DNA of 64,000 bases, taken from NCBI GenBank assembly GCA_021782995.1, contig JAJXUI010000009.1, positions 1-64,000 on the forward strand, read 5' to 3'. Both the position numbers and the translations under genes were made by a program. Numbering within the stretch: position 1 is the first letter of the stretch; each line of letters starts with the position of its first letter. The stretch is from Pseudomonadota bacterium. Its GTDB lineage: Bacteria > Pseudomonadota > Gammaproteobacteria > Burkholderiales > Gallionellaceae. The notes under the pieces were generated by a model. It saw only the letters and a list, made by a program, of their open reading frames with translations, made no database searches and was not told where the DNA came from. Shown here piece by piece: positions 53,205-62,094 of the stretch.

Positions 53205-53222
53205 AACAGCAAGGAAAATGTC

Positions 53223-53576
53223 ATGCGCAAATCTTTCACCGAAATCACCCACGACATCAAAACCCGGCTGATGCCGTTTCGCAAGGAAGCGAAAGAGCCG
53301 ATGGCAGGTTTCGATGCAATGGCCAAAGCGGCGATGAGCGACGGAGTTCTCAGCAGCCTGCAGAAGGAACTGATCGCGACCGGCATCGCGGTCGCCGCGC
53401 GTTGCGATGGCTGTATCGGCTTTCATGTGAAATCACTGGTGCGCCTCGGCGCCACGCGCGAACAGGTGAATGAAATGCTGGCCGTCGCAGTGTATATGGG
53501 CGGAGGCCCGTCGCTGATGCATGCGGCAGATGTGTTGCGTGCGTATGAGGAATTTACCGAAAATATAATTAAATAA
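53223..53576 (+). CDS. AhpD-like carboxymuconolactone decarboxylase family protein
   Basis: A 117-residue CMD-fold protein. The redox pair CDGC is followed by IGFH near residue 60 and a second helix (LGATREQVNEMLAVAVYMGGGPS), matching the AhpD core (CxxCxxxH). It may act as a thiol peroxidase-like antioxidant, but the substrate is unknown. The stop codon lies inside the AT-rich hairpin shared with the convergent BPSS1780-type gene. Confidence 0.88.
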   Translation: MRKSFTEITHDIKTRLMPFRKEAKEPMAGFDAMAKAAMSDGVLSSLQKELIATGIAVAARCDGCIGFHVKSLVRLGATREQVNEMLAVAVYMGGGPSLMHAADVLRAYEEFTENIIK

Positions 53577-53593
53577 CTGATTTAATTATATTA
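53562..53593 (+). repeat. AT-rich repeat copy 8, forming a perfect hairpin that holds two stop codons
   Basis: Perfect 13-base arms (53562-53574 and 53580-53592) with loop AACTG. The second arm is the core TGATTTAATTATATTA (53578-53593), identical to copy 3. The hairpin contains the TAA of the AhpD-like gene and, on the other strand, the TAA of the BPSS1780-type gene. Confidence 0.65.
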
Positions 53594-54356
53594 ATTCATC
53601 AACCTGCGCAGGCTTCACTTCATTGAAAATATCGCGATAGGCGACATAGACTGACGTCAGCATCAGTGGCAACAGGAAAATCAGCCCGAGGTCATAGGGC
53701 ACCAGACTCAGCACAAACGTGATGACCTGCATGATCAGGCTGTAAACGGTAAACGGCAGGAAGTTGCGCAGGGACGCACGCAGACTGACACGCAAGGCAT
53801 CGAAAGGTGCAACACGATCGAAATACACCAGCATCGGTGCAAACTGCATCGACAGCATCAGCACGAAAAACAGCGCAAAACTGATCAGCACCGTGAAGCG
53901 CAATCCCGACTCTGGCGCCAGCATCGCATTCAGCAAAATCATCGCATCATGGTCGGCCTGGAAATTTTCCAGAATTGCGCTCAGCTCGCGCCCTCCCAAT
54001 GCCGCCGAAACAATGGATATCGCAAACATCCCGAGCAACATCATCGAACCCAGCGAAAACAGCGCGGAAGGACGCGTGGTAAAACCGGCAAAAATATCAA
54101 GCGGCTGGATTTTCTCGCTGTATTCCAGCGCGCGGCATACCTGCATATAGCCGGCAATCAGCGCCGGCATCGCCAGCACGGCAAGGAAAATACCGCCAAA
54201 CGGGATCAGCATCGCCGCCATCACCCCCGTTGCAAACACCATCGCCAGCGATATCGCATGCAACGGGCTGCGTGTGATCAATTTATACCCATGCGAAATC
54301 CACAGCCAGCCATGGCTCGCGGGATGTTTTTCGATGACGAGCTGGCGCACGATCAT
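53586..54356 (-). CDS. BPSS1780 family membrane protein
   Basis: 256 residues with about six membrane segments. The opening WLWISHGYKLITRSPLHAI and the core IPFGGIFLAVLAMPALIAGYMQVCRALE match the betaproteobacterial BPSS1780 family. It is translationally coupled to thrB (ATGA overlap at 54353-54356), and this association is frequent in Betaproteobacteria. Function unknown. Confidence 0.86.
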   Translation of the reverse strand: MIVRQLVIEKHPASHGWLWISHGYKLITRSPLHAISLAMVFATGVMAAMLIPFGGIFLAVLAMPALIAGYMQVCRALEYSEKIQPLDIFAGFTTRPSALFSLGSMMLLGMFAISIVSAALGGRELSAILENFQADHDAMILLNAMLAPESGLRFTVLISFALFFVLMLSMQFAPMLVYFDRVAPFDALRVSLRASLRNFLPFTVYSLIMQVITFVLSLVPYDLGLIFLLPLMLTSVYVAYRDIFNEVKPAQVDELI

Positions 54357-55309
54357 GCCGGCACCATCAAATTGATGATGCTGCCCCTGGCTGCAATATG
54401 ATTTTTCAGGATCTGGCGGAACTGGTCCGGGTTGTGCGCATTCACCAGTTCGCCATCGCGCGGCAGGTGCAGGTCATACATTCGGGATATCCAGAAGCGC
54501 AGTGCAGCAACGCGCAGCGCCACTTGCCACATGTCCGCCTCTTCCCGGGTAAATGGCCGCACCGCATGGTAAGCCTCCACCAGGGCGCGCGTCTTCTCCG
54601 CATCCAGCTGCCAGTTTGCCCCCATGCACCAGTCGTTGACCGTAATCGCCACGTCATACAGCAGGCTGTCGTTGCAGGCGAAATAGAAATCGATCAAACC
54701 ACCCACACGTTCGCCATCCAGCAGCACATTGTCGCGGAACAGGTCTGCATGCACCACGCCTTGCGGCAACACGGCCAGCGCATGCTTTTCGTGAAATGCC
54801 ACTTCCGACTGCAGCAATGCCGCATCCTCCGCACCGATGAATTTCGTGACGGCCTGTGCCGCCGCGGCCCGCCATGCGGCACCACGCGGATTTTCCATGC
54901 GTCCATCAAACCCCTGCCCTGCCACATGCATCTGCGCGAGCATCGCGCCTACTGCAGCACAATTTGCCACCGAAGGCTGCATTTGAGATTTGCCGCTGAG
55001 GCGGCTGACGATGCAGGCCGGCTTGTGTTTCAGCTCACCGAGGAAACTGTCCTGCTTGTCCGCCACCGGGCTGGGGCAAGGGATGCCATGGCGAGCCAGG
55101 TGCGACATCAGGTTCAGGTAATATTTCAATTCATGCGGTTTGAGTTTTTCAAACAGCGTCAGCACAAAGCGGCCATTGCTGGTCGTGACAAAATAATTGG
55201 TGTTCTCGATGCCTGATGCAATGCCCTGCAATTCAAGGAGCGTGCCCAGTGAATAGTTGCCGAGCCATGCGGAAAATTCCTGCTCGGTGACGCTGGTAAA
55301 AACGGCCAT
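54353..55309 (-). CDS. thrB: Homoserine kinase (choline-kinase type)
   Basis: 318 residues of the APH/choline kinase-like fold used by ThrB in many Proteobacteria. Signatures are ELQGIASGIENTNYFVTT near residue 28, the Brenner-type catalytic loop VVHADLFRDNVLL near 185 and IDFYFACND near 205. It phosphorylates homoserine for threonine synthesis. It differs from the GHMP-type ThrB of E. coli. The start follows the DUF2782 gene by 14 bases. Confidence 0.93.
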   Translation of the reverse strand: MAVFTSVTEQEFSAWLGNYSLGTLLELQGIASGIENTNYFVTTSNGRFVLTLFEKLKPHELKYYLNLMSHLARHGIPCPSPVADKQDSFLGELKHKPACIVSRLSGKSQMQPSVANCAAVGAMLAQMHVAGQGFDGRMENPRGAAWRAAAAQAVTKFIGAEDAALLQSEVAFHEKHALAVLPQGVVHADLFRDNVLLDGERVGGLIDFYFACNDSLLYDVAITVNDWCMGANWQLDAEKTRALVEAYHAVRPFTREEADMWQVALRVAALRFWISRMYDLHLPRDGELVNAHNPDQFRQILKNHIAARGSIINLMVPA

Positions 55310-55323
55310 GCAATACTTTCTTG

Positions 55324-55674
55324 TTAAAAACGGAACAGCAACCAGAATGGCGGACGCATATCGGCAGCATCAGGCCCATCCATGCGGGTGAACTGGCCAT
55401 TGCCGCGCTCATCCACCAGGTAATAGGGTGGACCTACCTTGGGGGTTACCTTGATCTTGAACAGCCGGCCGGCGACGCGGTATTCCTCGACCACCATGTC
55501 CTTCTTCTGCACGATGGTCACTTGCGGCTCGAGGTCTGCATCTGCCGCCGGCTTGCTGACCGGCGGAGGCGGCGGCGCTTCATCTGGCTGCGACTTGCCC
55601 TGGTCTGCAGCCCAGGCTGGAAAAGCCAGGCTGGCTGCCAGGCTGGCTGCCAGTATCGGGCTGATATAACGCAT
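55324..55674 (-). CDS. DUF2782 exported protein
   Basis: About 116 residues. The ATG at 55674 has GGAG eight bases upstream; an ATG seven codons earlier also exists. A signal peptide (YISPILAASLAASLAFPAWA) is followed by a Pro-rich stretch and the DUF2782 core (VVEEYRVAGRLFKIKVTPKV, GPPYYLVDERGNGQF). It is a periplasmic protein of unknown function that commonly precedes polA or thrB in Betaproteobacteria. Confidence 0.87.
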   Translation of the reverse strand: MRYISPILAASLAASLAFPAWAADQGKSQPDEAPPPPPVSKPAADADLEPQVTIVQKKDMVVEEYRVAGRLFKIKVTPKVGPPYYLVDERGNGQFTRMDGPDAADMRPPFWLLFRF

Positions 55675-55731
55675 AGCATGGCTCCAATATTTCATAGATG
55701 CGTATTTTAGCCGATACGCCTGAAAAAGGCT

Positions 55732-56463
55732 TTACTGCTTCAGTGCCACGATTCGTATATGGATCTCCAGTTCATCACGCACGCGCAATGCACCGCCCAG
55801 GATGGAAAAGGGCCGCAAGCCCAGTGCCGACTGCAATACGCTGAAACGGGAAGTAATCACGATCCGTTCCGCATCGTATTGAACCTGCGCCGGGAATTGC
55901 AGCGGCTGGATTTTGCCGTGCAGCATCACCAGCGCCGACACCCGTGGCGCCTCCCGCGCCCCTTGCAGGCTGACTGACTCGACGATGATCTGCGGAAATT
56001 GCGCGGCATCGAGCATTCCCCCGCCCATCATGTTGTGGCGTGTGCCTGCGCGTGCAGCCTCTGACACCGCCGCCGCAAATTCCGCCCCCTCCTCTGCGCG
56101 CGGACCAGGCAGATCTACAGCAAAAGACTGCAGCGGGATCAGCAGGCGAAAGCCGCTGTCAGCAAGGCTGTCCGCCACATACACATCACCCGTTGCACTG
56201 CCGGTGATCACGTGGTTATGTCCCAGCCGCGCCAACGGACCATCCCGATAGACCAGCAGGCGGATTTCACTGCGCGCGCTGTCGATCACATAGCGCTGCC
56301 CACCCGTGTGAAACGCAGTCGGCATCGTCTGTACACCTGATACCGTTTGCACCTGGCCACACCCGGAAAAACTGAGCATAATCAGCAGCATGCTGCAGCA
56401 AGCAATTGCTGCATGCACCTTATGACAACTGGCATTTGCCGTGCAGATTTGCATTTTGATCAC
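55732..56463 (-). CDS. YceI-like domain protein, probable lipoprotein
   Basis: 243 residues. A lipoprotein signal (SMLLIMLSFSGC) ends in Cys35; the long N-terminus is unusual and an internal start (M25) is possible. The YceI lipocalin-like domain has RYVIDSARSEIRLLVYRDGP, LGHNHVI and the strand TSRFSVLQSALGLRP. YceI proteins bind isoprenoids or other amphiphiles in the periplasm. The ligand is unknown. Confidence 0.84.
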   Translation of the reverse strand: MIKMQICTANASCHKVHAAIACCSMLLIMLSFSGCGQVQTVSGVQTMPTAFHTGGQRYVIDSARSEIRLLVYRDGPLARLGHNHVITGSATGDVYVADSLADSGFRLLIPLQSFAVDLPGPRAEEGAEFAAAVSEAARAGTRHNMMGGGMLDAAQFPQIIVESVSLQGAREAPRVSALVMLHGKIQPLQFPAQVQYDAERIVITSRFSVLQSALGLRPFSILGGALRVRDELEIHIRIVALKQ

Positions 56464-56587
56464 TCAAAATCCGGAATATGGATCACGCCCGGACAGATTT
56501 CGGAAATGCGCGGGGTCAAGACTTGCATCAAGCAGTTAAAAGCGCCATGCAGAATGCAGACACGCTACTGCAGTGCGCCTGACCACC

Positions 56588-57115
56588 CTAGGCAAAATTC
56601 AGCTCCAGGAAAAATTCCGCGCCGCCCGCGGCAATCGGCAGGATGATGGTCTTGCCTGAAACAGGGTGGACAATGTCATGCCCCTCGCCGGTCAGCATGT
56701 GCGGCAGCTGCATGTCAAAATCATGCCCCTTTTCAGACAGGATTTGCTTGGCGCCGCCCACCAGCATATTGGTCAGTTCACCCGCGAGATCCTCCACTTC
56801 CTTGTTCAGCGTGAGGAATTCCTCGCCCAGCATGCTGGTGGATATGGCACGTACCGCTGGCATGGTCAGGGTCAGCGCAACGCTGCCGCTGACGCCTGAC
56901 GCATTCATCGCAATCAAACCGCTCACCACACCGGCAGCACCGGTGCCCTGTTTAAGCTCCGGAACGCCGGGATTGATCTCCAGCATCACCATGGTCGAAA
57001 AAATCGTATACAGCGAATGCAGCAGCGCGTTCGTCACCAGGAAATCCATGGGTTCTTCATCTGGCATGGCATCTGTTTCCACCCCGTTGCCAAGCCCTTT
57101 GGGTTTACGCGCCAT
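56588..57115 (-). CDS. CheX-like chemotaxis phosphatase
   Basis: About 175 residues from the ATG at 57115, with GGAGG ten bases upstream. The core has the ExxN phosphatase motif in LAGELTNMLVGGAKQIL near residue 115 and DUF3334/CheX-like repeats (GVSGSVALTLTMPAVRAI). CheX/CheC/FliY proteins dephosphorylate CheY~P. It is unlinked to other chemotaxis genes, like the receptor at 1371-3317. Confidence 0.82.
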   Translation of the reverse strand: MARKPKGLGNGVETDAMPDEEPMDFLVTNALLHSLYTIFSTMVMLEINPGVPELKQGTGAAGVVSGLIAMNASGVSGSVALTLTMPAVRAISTSMLGEEFLTLNKEVEDLAGELTNMLVGGAKQILSEKGHDFDMQLPHMLTGEGHDIVHPVSGKTIILPIAAGGAEFFLELNFA

Positions 57116-57261
57116 TTTCACTTTCCTCCGGCAACTCTCAAAATTTCATTCTCTCATGCCGCCAGGACACGCATAAGCCGGAAACAACAGGGATTCATCG
57201 ACCTGATTCCAGTATCGCCGCAGGAAACGCATCAAACCGGCAATATTGCGGCAGTTTCCCG

Positions 57262-57852
57262 TCAATGCTTGTGGTCTGCGCCTGCAAGCAGCTTTTCGAT
57301 GCGACGGTCCGGCACCAACCACATCATTGCCACTGCCACATAAAAGAGCTGGGCCAGCCACTGGTTGAAAAACGCCAGCGGAATGGCGACCACATAAAGT
57401 GCCACGGAGATATTGCCTTTGAAATCTTTGCCTATGGCCCTCGCAAGCACGGAATCCTTTCCTTCGCAGGAGACGATCGTATGTGCCAGTATCCAGTAGG
57501 CAATCGAGGCCATCAGCAATACCATGCCATACAATGCGGCAGGTACCGGTGCAAAGTGGTTCTCCCCCATCCAGCCGGTCACGAACGGCAACAGCGACAA
57601 CCAGAACAACAGATGCAGGTTGGCCCACAGCACCGGTCCACTCACCTGGCGTGCCGCATGCAGCATGTGGTGGTGATTGTTCCAGTAGATTCCGAGATAG
57701 ACAAAACTCAGCACGTAGCTGAGAAATACCGGGAGTAATGGTGCCAATGCAGCAAAATCTTCACCATGCGGCACTTTCATCTCCAGCACCATGATGGTAA
57801 TGATGATCGCCAGCACGCCATCGCTGAAGGCTTCCAGACGGGTCTTGTTCAA
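57262..57852 (-). CDS. TMEM175 family potassium channel (DUF1211)
   Basis: About 196 residues and six membrane helices. The start is taken as TTG at 57852 (MNKTRLEAFSDGVLAIIITI), with GAGGAA upstream, because family members begin here; a TTG at 57882 overlaps the upstream stop. The signature RxxxFSDGVxAI is intact in helix 1. Bacterial TMEM175 relatives are tetrameric, leaky K+ channels. It is coupled to the upstream LOG gene. Confidence 0.88.
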   Translation of the reverse strand: MNKTRLEAFSDGVLAIIITIMVLEMKVPHGEDFAALAPLLPVFLSYVLSFVYLGIYWNNHHHMLHAARQVSGPVLWANLHLLFWLSLLPFVTGWMGENHFAPVPAALYGMVLLMASIAYWILAHTIVSCEGKDSVLARAIGKDFKGNISVALYVVAIPLAFFNQWLAQLFYVAVAMMWLVPDRRIEKLLAGADHKH

Positions 57853-57878
57853 TTTGAATTCCTCAATTCCGGCAACGT

Positions 57879-58595
57879 TCAAAGGTTGAGCTGCTTTTCG
57901 ATTTCTTCTTCGGAAGGCTGGAAGCCGCGTGTCTCGAAATGATTGAAGATCGCATTCACCACTTCACGCGGCTCGTCGATCACATGCAGCAGGTTCATGT
58001 CTTCCGGCGAAATCATTTTCTCCACCAGCAGCGTATTGCGTATCCAGTCCACCATGCCACCCCAGAACTTGCTGCCGACCAGGATGATCGGGATGCGCCG
58101 GGTCTTGCCGGTCTGCACCAGCGTCAGCGCCTCCATCAGCTCGTCCAGCGTGCCGAAACCGCCAGGCATCACCACATAGGCGCTGGCAAATTTCACGAAC
58201 ATCACCTTGCGCGTGAAAAAGTGCTGGAAGGTCTGGCTTACGTTCTGGTAGGGATTGTTGTGCTGCTCGTGCGGCAGCTGGATATTCAGCCCCACGCTCG
58301 GTGACTTGCCGTAGAACGCCCCCTTGTTGGCCGCTTCCATGATGCCGGGCCCGCCACCGGAAATCACCGAAAAGCCGGCATCGGACAGCAGGCGGGAGAT
58401 TTCCTCGGTCAGCTGGTAATAGGGGTGGTCATGCGGGGTGCGCGCGCTGCCGAAGATGCTGACCGCCGGGTGGATGTCGGCCAGACGCTGGGTCGCCGCC
58501 ACGAACTCTGACATAATGCCGAATACGCGCCAGGCCTCCTTCGAATGCATCAACTCGGGGAAGGGGGAATTGGGCAGGCTGGACTGATTATTCAT
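57879..58595 (-). CDS. LOG family protein (TIGR00730)
   Basis: 238 residues of the Rossmann-fold LOG family. SGGGPGIMEAANKGA near residue 80 and VMPGGFGTLDELMEALT near 145 form the PGGxGTxxE active site that hydrolyses AMP or cytokinin riboside monophosphates to the base and ribose 5-phosphate. Its stop overlaps the possible upstream TTG of the TMEM175 gene. It is divergent from polA. Confidence 0.91.
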   Translation of the reverse strand: MNNQSSLPNSPFPELMHSKEAWRVFGIMSEFVAATQRLADIHPAVSIFGSARTPHDHPYYQLTEEISRLLSDAGFSVISGGGPGIMEAANKGAFYGKSPSVGLNIQLPHEQHNNPYQNVSQTFQHFFTRKVMFVKFASAYVVMPGGFGTLDELMEALTLVQTGKTRRIPIILVGSKFWGGMVDWIRNTLLVEKMISPEDMNLLHVIDEPREVVNAIFNHFETRGFQPSEEEIEKQLNL

Positions 58596-58628
58596 CTTGG
58601 AATCCCATACTTAGTAAATGATATTGAA

Positions 58629-61346
58629 ATGAAAACCTTGTTGCTGGTTGATGGCTCATCTTACCTGTATCGCGCCTATCATGCGATGCCCGATTTACGC
58701 AGCCCCGCAGGCTTGCCGACTGGCGCCATCCATGGCGTGCTCAACATGCTGCGCAAATTGCGCGCCGACTTTCCGGCAGATTATAGCGCGGTGGTATTCG
58801 ATGCCAAGGGCAAGACTTTCCGTGACGACATCTATCCAGAATACAAGGCCCAGCGCCCGCCGATGCCGCCAGACCTGGCTGCACAGATAGCGCCGCTGCA
58901 CCAGGCCGTCGCCGCTGCCGGCTGGAATATCCTCGAAATTTCCGGCGTGGAGGCTGACGACGTGATCGGCACACTGGCGGAACAGGTCAAACAGGGCGGC
59001 GGCCGCTGCATCATCTCCACCGGCGACAAGGACCTGGCACAGCTGGTCAATCACCAGGTCACGCTGATCAACACGATGAGCAACGAAACGCTTGATGAAA
59101 ATGGCGTGCTGGAAAAATTCGGCGTGCCGCCGGATCGCATCATCGATTACCTGACCTTGATCGGCGACACGGTCGACAACGTGCCCGGCGTGGAAAAGTG
59201 CGGCCCCAAGACGGCCGTGAAATGGCTGACCCAGTATGGCAGCCTGGATAACGTGATCGCGCACGCCGATGAAGTCAGCGGCAAGGTCGGCGAAAACCTG
59301 CGAAGTGCGCTGAACTGGCTGCCAACCGGAAAAACATTAATCACCGTGAAATGCGATGTACCGCTGGACGTGCATTACGACCAGCTCGCGGCACCACCTC
59401 AGGACACGGAAATTCTTCGGGAGTTATTAAAGGGCTTCGGCTTCCGCACCCTGCTGCGCGAACTGATACCGGATGAGGCTCCGGCACCGGTCTCCACCTC
59501 GACCGATAGCCCGCAACAATCCGTGCTGTTTGCTGCTGCACCGGCAACAAAATCCTATGAGTGTGTGCTGACCGATGCCGATCTCGACAAGTGGCTGCAT
59601 ATCATTGAAAAAGCCGAGCTGACTTCAATCGACACTGAAACCACCGGCCTCGACAGCATGACCGCACAGCTGGTCGGCATCTCGCTAGCCATTGAGCCGC
59701 ACCATGCCTGCTATATCCCCGTTGCCCATCATTACCCCGGCGCGCAAACCCAGCTCAATCGCGAGCATGTGCTGGCAAAACTGAAATCCTGGCTGGAAAG
59801 CACCCAGCACAAGAAACTGGGACAGAACCTCAAATACGACCAGCATATCTTCGCCAATCACGGCATCGCACTGCGCGGTGTCGCCGAAGACACCCTGCTG
59901 CAATCCTATGTACTGGAAAGCCACCGCCCGCATGAACTGGGCAATCTTGCGCTGCGTCACCTGGGGCTGAACACCATCAGCTACGAAGATGTCGCCGGCA
60001 AAGGCGCGAAGCAGATTACCTTCGATCAGGTTGACCTGGAGAAGGCGACTCAGTATTCCGCTGAAGATTCCGACATTACGCTGCAAATCCACCACACCCT
60101 GCTGCCGCAACTGCAGGGTCAGCTGGAAAAGGTGTATCGCGACATCGAACTGCCCGCACGTGAAGTGCTGTTCAGGATGGAGCGCAACGGCGTGTTGCTG
60201 GACAGTCATCTGCTGATGACGCAAAGCCATGAACTGGGCGAAAAGCTGCTGGCACTGGAACAGCAGGCCTATGAACTGGCCGGCCAGCCTTTCAACATGA
60301 ATTCGCCCAAGCAGCTGCAGGAAATCCTGTTCGACAAACTGGGCATGCCGGCGAAAAAGAAAACCGCCACCGGCGCACGCTCCACCGATGAAGAAGTGCT
60401 GCAGGAACTGGCACTGGATTACCCGCTGCCCAAACTGATCCTCGAATACCGGGGCATGGCCAAGCTGAAATCCACCTATACCGACAAGCTGCCGCAGATG
60501 GTCAACCCTGCTACCGGCCGCGTGCACACCAACTATGCGCAGGCGGTAGCGGTCACCGGCCGTCTCGCGTCGAACGATCCCAACCTGCAGAACATCCCGG
60601 TGCGCACCGCGGAAGGCCGCCGCATCCGCGAAGCCTTCATCGCCCCGCATGGCAGCCATATCATCTCAGCCGACTATTCGCAGATCGAGTTGCGCATCAT
60701 GGCACACCTCTCCGGCGACACCGGCTTGCTGAATGCCTTTGCCAACGGGCAGGACATCCATCGCGCCACTGCCGCGGAAATTTTCGCCGTGGAACCGGAT
60801 GCGGTCAGCAGCGAGCAACGCCGCTATGCCAAGGTGATCAACTTCGGCCTGATCTACGGCATGTCCGCCTTCGGCCTTGCCAGCCAGCTGGGTATCGAGC
60901 GCAGCGCGGCACAAGCCTACATCGAACGCTACTTTGCGCGTTACCCCGGCGTGGCCAACTACATGCAGACCACCCGTGATGCCGCCAAACAACAAGGCTA
61001 TGTCGAAACTGTGTTCGGCCGCAGGTTATGGCTGCCGGAAATCAATGGCGGCAACGGCATGCGCCGCCAGGCCGCAGAACGCGCCGCGATCAACGCACCC
61101 ATGCAGGGTACGGCCGCCGACCTGATCAAGCTGGCCATGATCGCCGTGCAGAACTGGCTGGAGTCAGCAAATTTGCAAACCAAACTCATCATGCAGGTGC
61201 ACGATGAACTGGTGCTGGAAGTGCCGGACAAGGAGCTGGCGCTGGTGAATGAAAAACTGCCCGGCCTGATGTGCAATGTGGCACAGCTGAAAGTGCCGCT
61301 GGAAGTGGGTGTAGGTACCGGTGCAAACTGGGAAGCGGCACACTGA
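58629..61346 (+). CDS. polA: DNA polymerase I
   Basis: 905 residues from MKTLLLVDGSSYLYRAYHAM; the frame extends 28 codons upstream but the family starts here. The 5'-3' exonuclease spans about 1-290. The 3'-5' proofreading domain is intact, with DTETTGLDS near residue 334. The polymerase domain has motif A ISADYSQIELRIMAHLSGD near 677, motif B region RRYAKVINFGLIYGMSAFGL near 735 and motif C MQVHDELVLEVP near 855. It functions in repair and Okazaki-fragment processing. Confidence 0.96.
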   Translation: MKTLLLVDGSSYLYRAYHAMPDLRSPAGLPTGAIHGVLNMLRKLRADFPADYSAVVFDAKGKTFRDDIYPEYKAQRPPMPPDLAAQIAPLHQAVAAAGWNILEISGVEADDVIGTLAEQVKQGGGRCIISTGDKDLAQLVNHQVTLINTMSNETLDENGVLEKFGVPPDRIIDYLTLIGDTVDNVPGVEKCGPKTAVKWLTQYGSLDNVIAHADEVSGKVGENLRSALNWLPTGKTLITVKCDVPLDVHYDQLAAPPQDTEILRELLKGFGFRTLLRELIPDEAPAPVSTSTDSPQQSVLFAAAPATKSYECVLTDADLDKWLHIIEKAELTSIDTETTGLDSMTAQLVGISLAIEPHHACYIPVAHHYPGAQTQLNREHVLAKLKSWLESTQHKKLGQNLKYDQHIFANHGIALRGVAEDTLLQSYVLESHRPHELGNLALRHLGLNTISYEDVAGKGAKQITFDQVDLEKATQYSAEDSDITLQIHHTLLPQLQGQLEKVYRDIELPAREVLFRMERNGVLLDSHLLMTQSHELGEKLLALEQQAYELAGQPFNMNSPKQLQEILFDKLGMPAKKKTATGARSTDEEVLQELALDYPLPKLILEYRGMAKLKSTYTDKLPQMVNPATGRVHTNYAQAVAVTGRLASNDPNLQNIPVRTAEGRRIREAFIAPHGSHIISADYSQIELRIMAHLSGDTGLLNAFANGQDIHRATAAEIFAVEPDAVSSEQRRYAKVINFGLIYGMSAFGLASQLGIERSAAQAYIERYFARYPGVANYMQTTRDAAKQQGYVETVFGRRLWLPEINGGNGMRRQAAERAAINAPMQGTAADLIKLAMIAVQNWLESANLQTKLIMQVHDELVLEVPDKELALVNEKLPGLMCNVAQLKVPLEVGVGTGANWEAAH

Positions 61347-61406
61347 TTAGACAGATATATATACCAAGCCTATAGTGAAATTTCATACAGAAAAATGTAC
61401 AGAATT

Positions 61407-61664
61407 ATGAACACTATTCATGCCGAAATCAGAATAGGAATCACCGAGCTACGTGAGTCTCCTGCCCGCATCCTGAAACGCGCTGAGGAAGAAGACCAGG
61501 CAATTGCAATCCTTAGCCACAATAAGCCGGCTGGCTATATTGTTTCGCCGAAGATGATGGAAGCCATGCTGGATTCAATCGCCGATCGAATTGCAGAAAA
61601 TAAAGCAAATTCAATGACTTCAAGCATTAATACTGCGCGAAAAATTACGCTGGATGCGCTGTGA
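61407..61664 (+). CDS. Phd/YefM (StbD-like) antitoxin, apparently orphan
   Basis: About 85 residues from MNTIHAEIRIGITELRESP; a further ATG four codons upstream also lacks a ribosome site. The N-terminal part (ITELRESPARILKRAEEEDQ, AIAILSHNKPAGYIVSPKMM) is the Phd/YefM DNA-binding fold, closest to StbD/YafN. The C-terminal third should bind a RelE/StbE-type toxin. The stop overlaps a GTG (GTGA), as in normal antitoxin-toxin pairs, but that frame ends after 12 codons. Confidence 0.83.
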   Translation: MNTIHAEIRIGITELRESPARILKRAEEEDQAIAILSHNKPAGYIVSPKMMEAMLDSIADRIAENKANSMTSSINTARKITLDAL

Positions 61665-62094
61665 AAGTACCTGCTGATTTTTGTGTGAGTTTGCACTAGC
61701 GAAAAGTAAAAACTCACATCAAGCGTATCGTTATGCCACCCGACAAATTTGACCTGAATATTCATCCTGCCGCAGAAAAGGGATGGACCAGGCTGGATGG
61801 CAGCATCACAGACATCAACGGTTGCGATACCCGCCTTGCAGCATCTAGTGCTTTTCCGGCTTTTCCGATCTGGCGCCAGGCACAACAGCAGCGGACTCGT
61901 TCTGCCACTGTATGCAGAATTGTGCTTCCACATGGCGAAAACAGCGGATTTCACCATCATCCGGGAAAGGCCACCACCATGCTTGCCCGGCCGGCTTGAA
62001 CAGGCTGCCAACTGCTGTATCATGTTCTGCCACTTCATTCCATGTTGAAGACACCAAACCGAATACCTGCAGGCCACAAAGGGAATCCCTATTC
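61665..62094. other. Gene-free gap after the orphan antitoxin
   Basis: This 430-base stretch lies where a toxin gene would be expected. The 12-codon frame VKVPADFCVSLH starts at 61661. No intact toxin, RNA gene or repeat was recognised; short frames on both strands have no family resemblance. Confidence 0.55.

Noticed and set aside
59685-60659. A 324-codon frame antisense to polA
   Set aside because: The sense strand encodes the intact exonuclease and polymerase domains; composition only mirrors polA codon use.
61733-61999. A small plus-strand frame in the gap after the antitoxin
   Set aside because: No ribosome site, no family resemblance and no toxin-like features.
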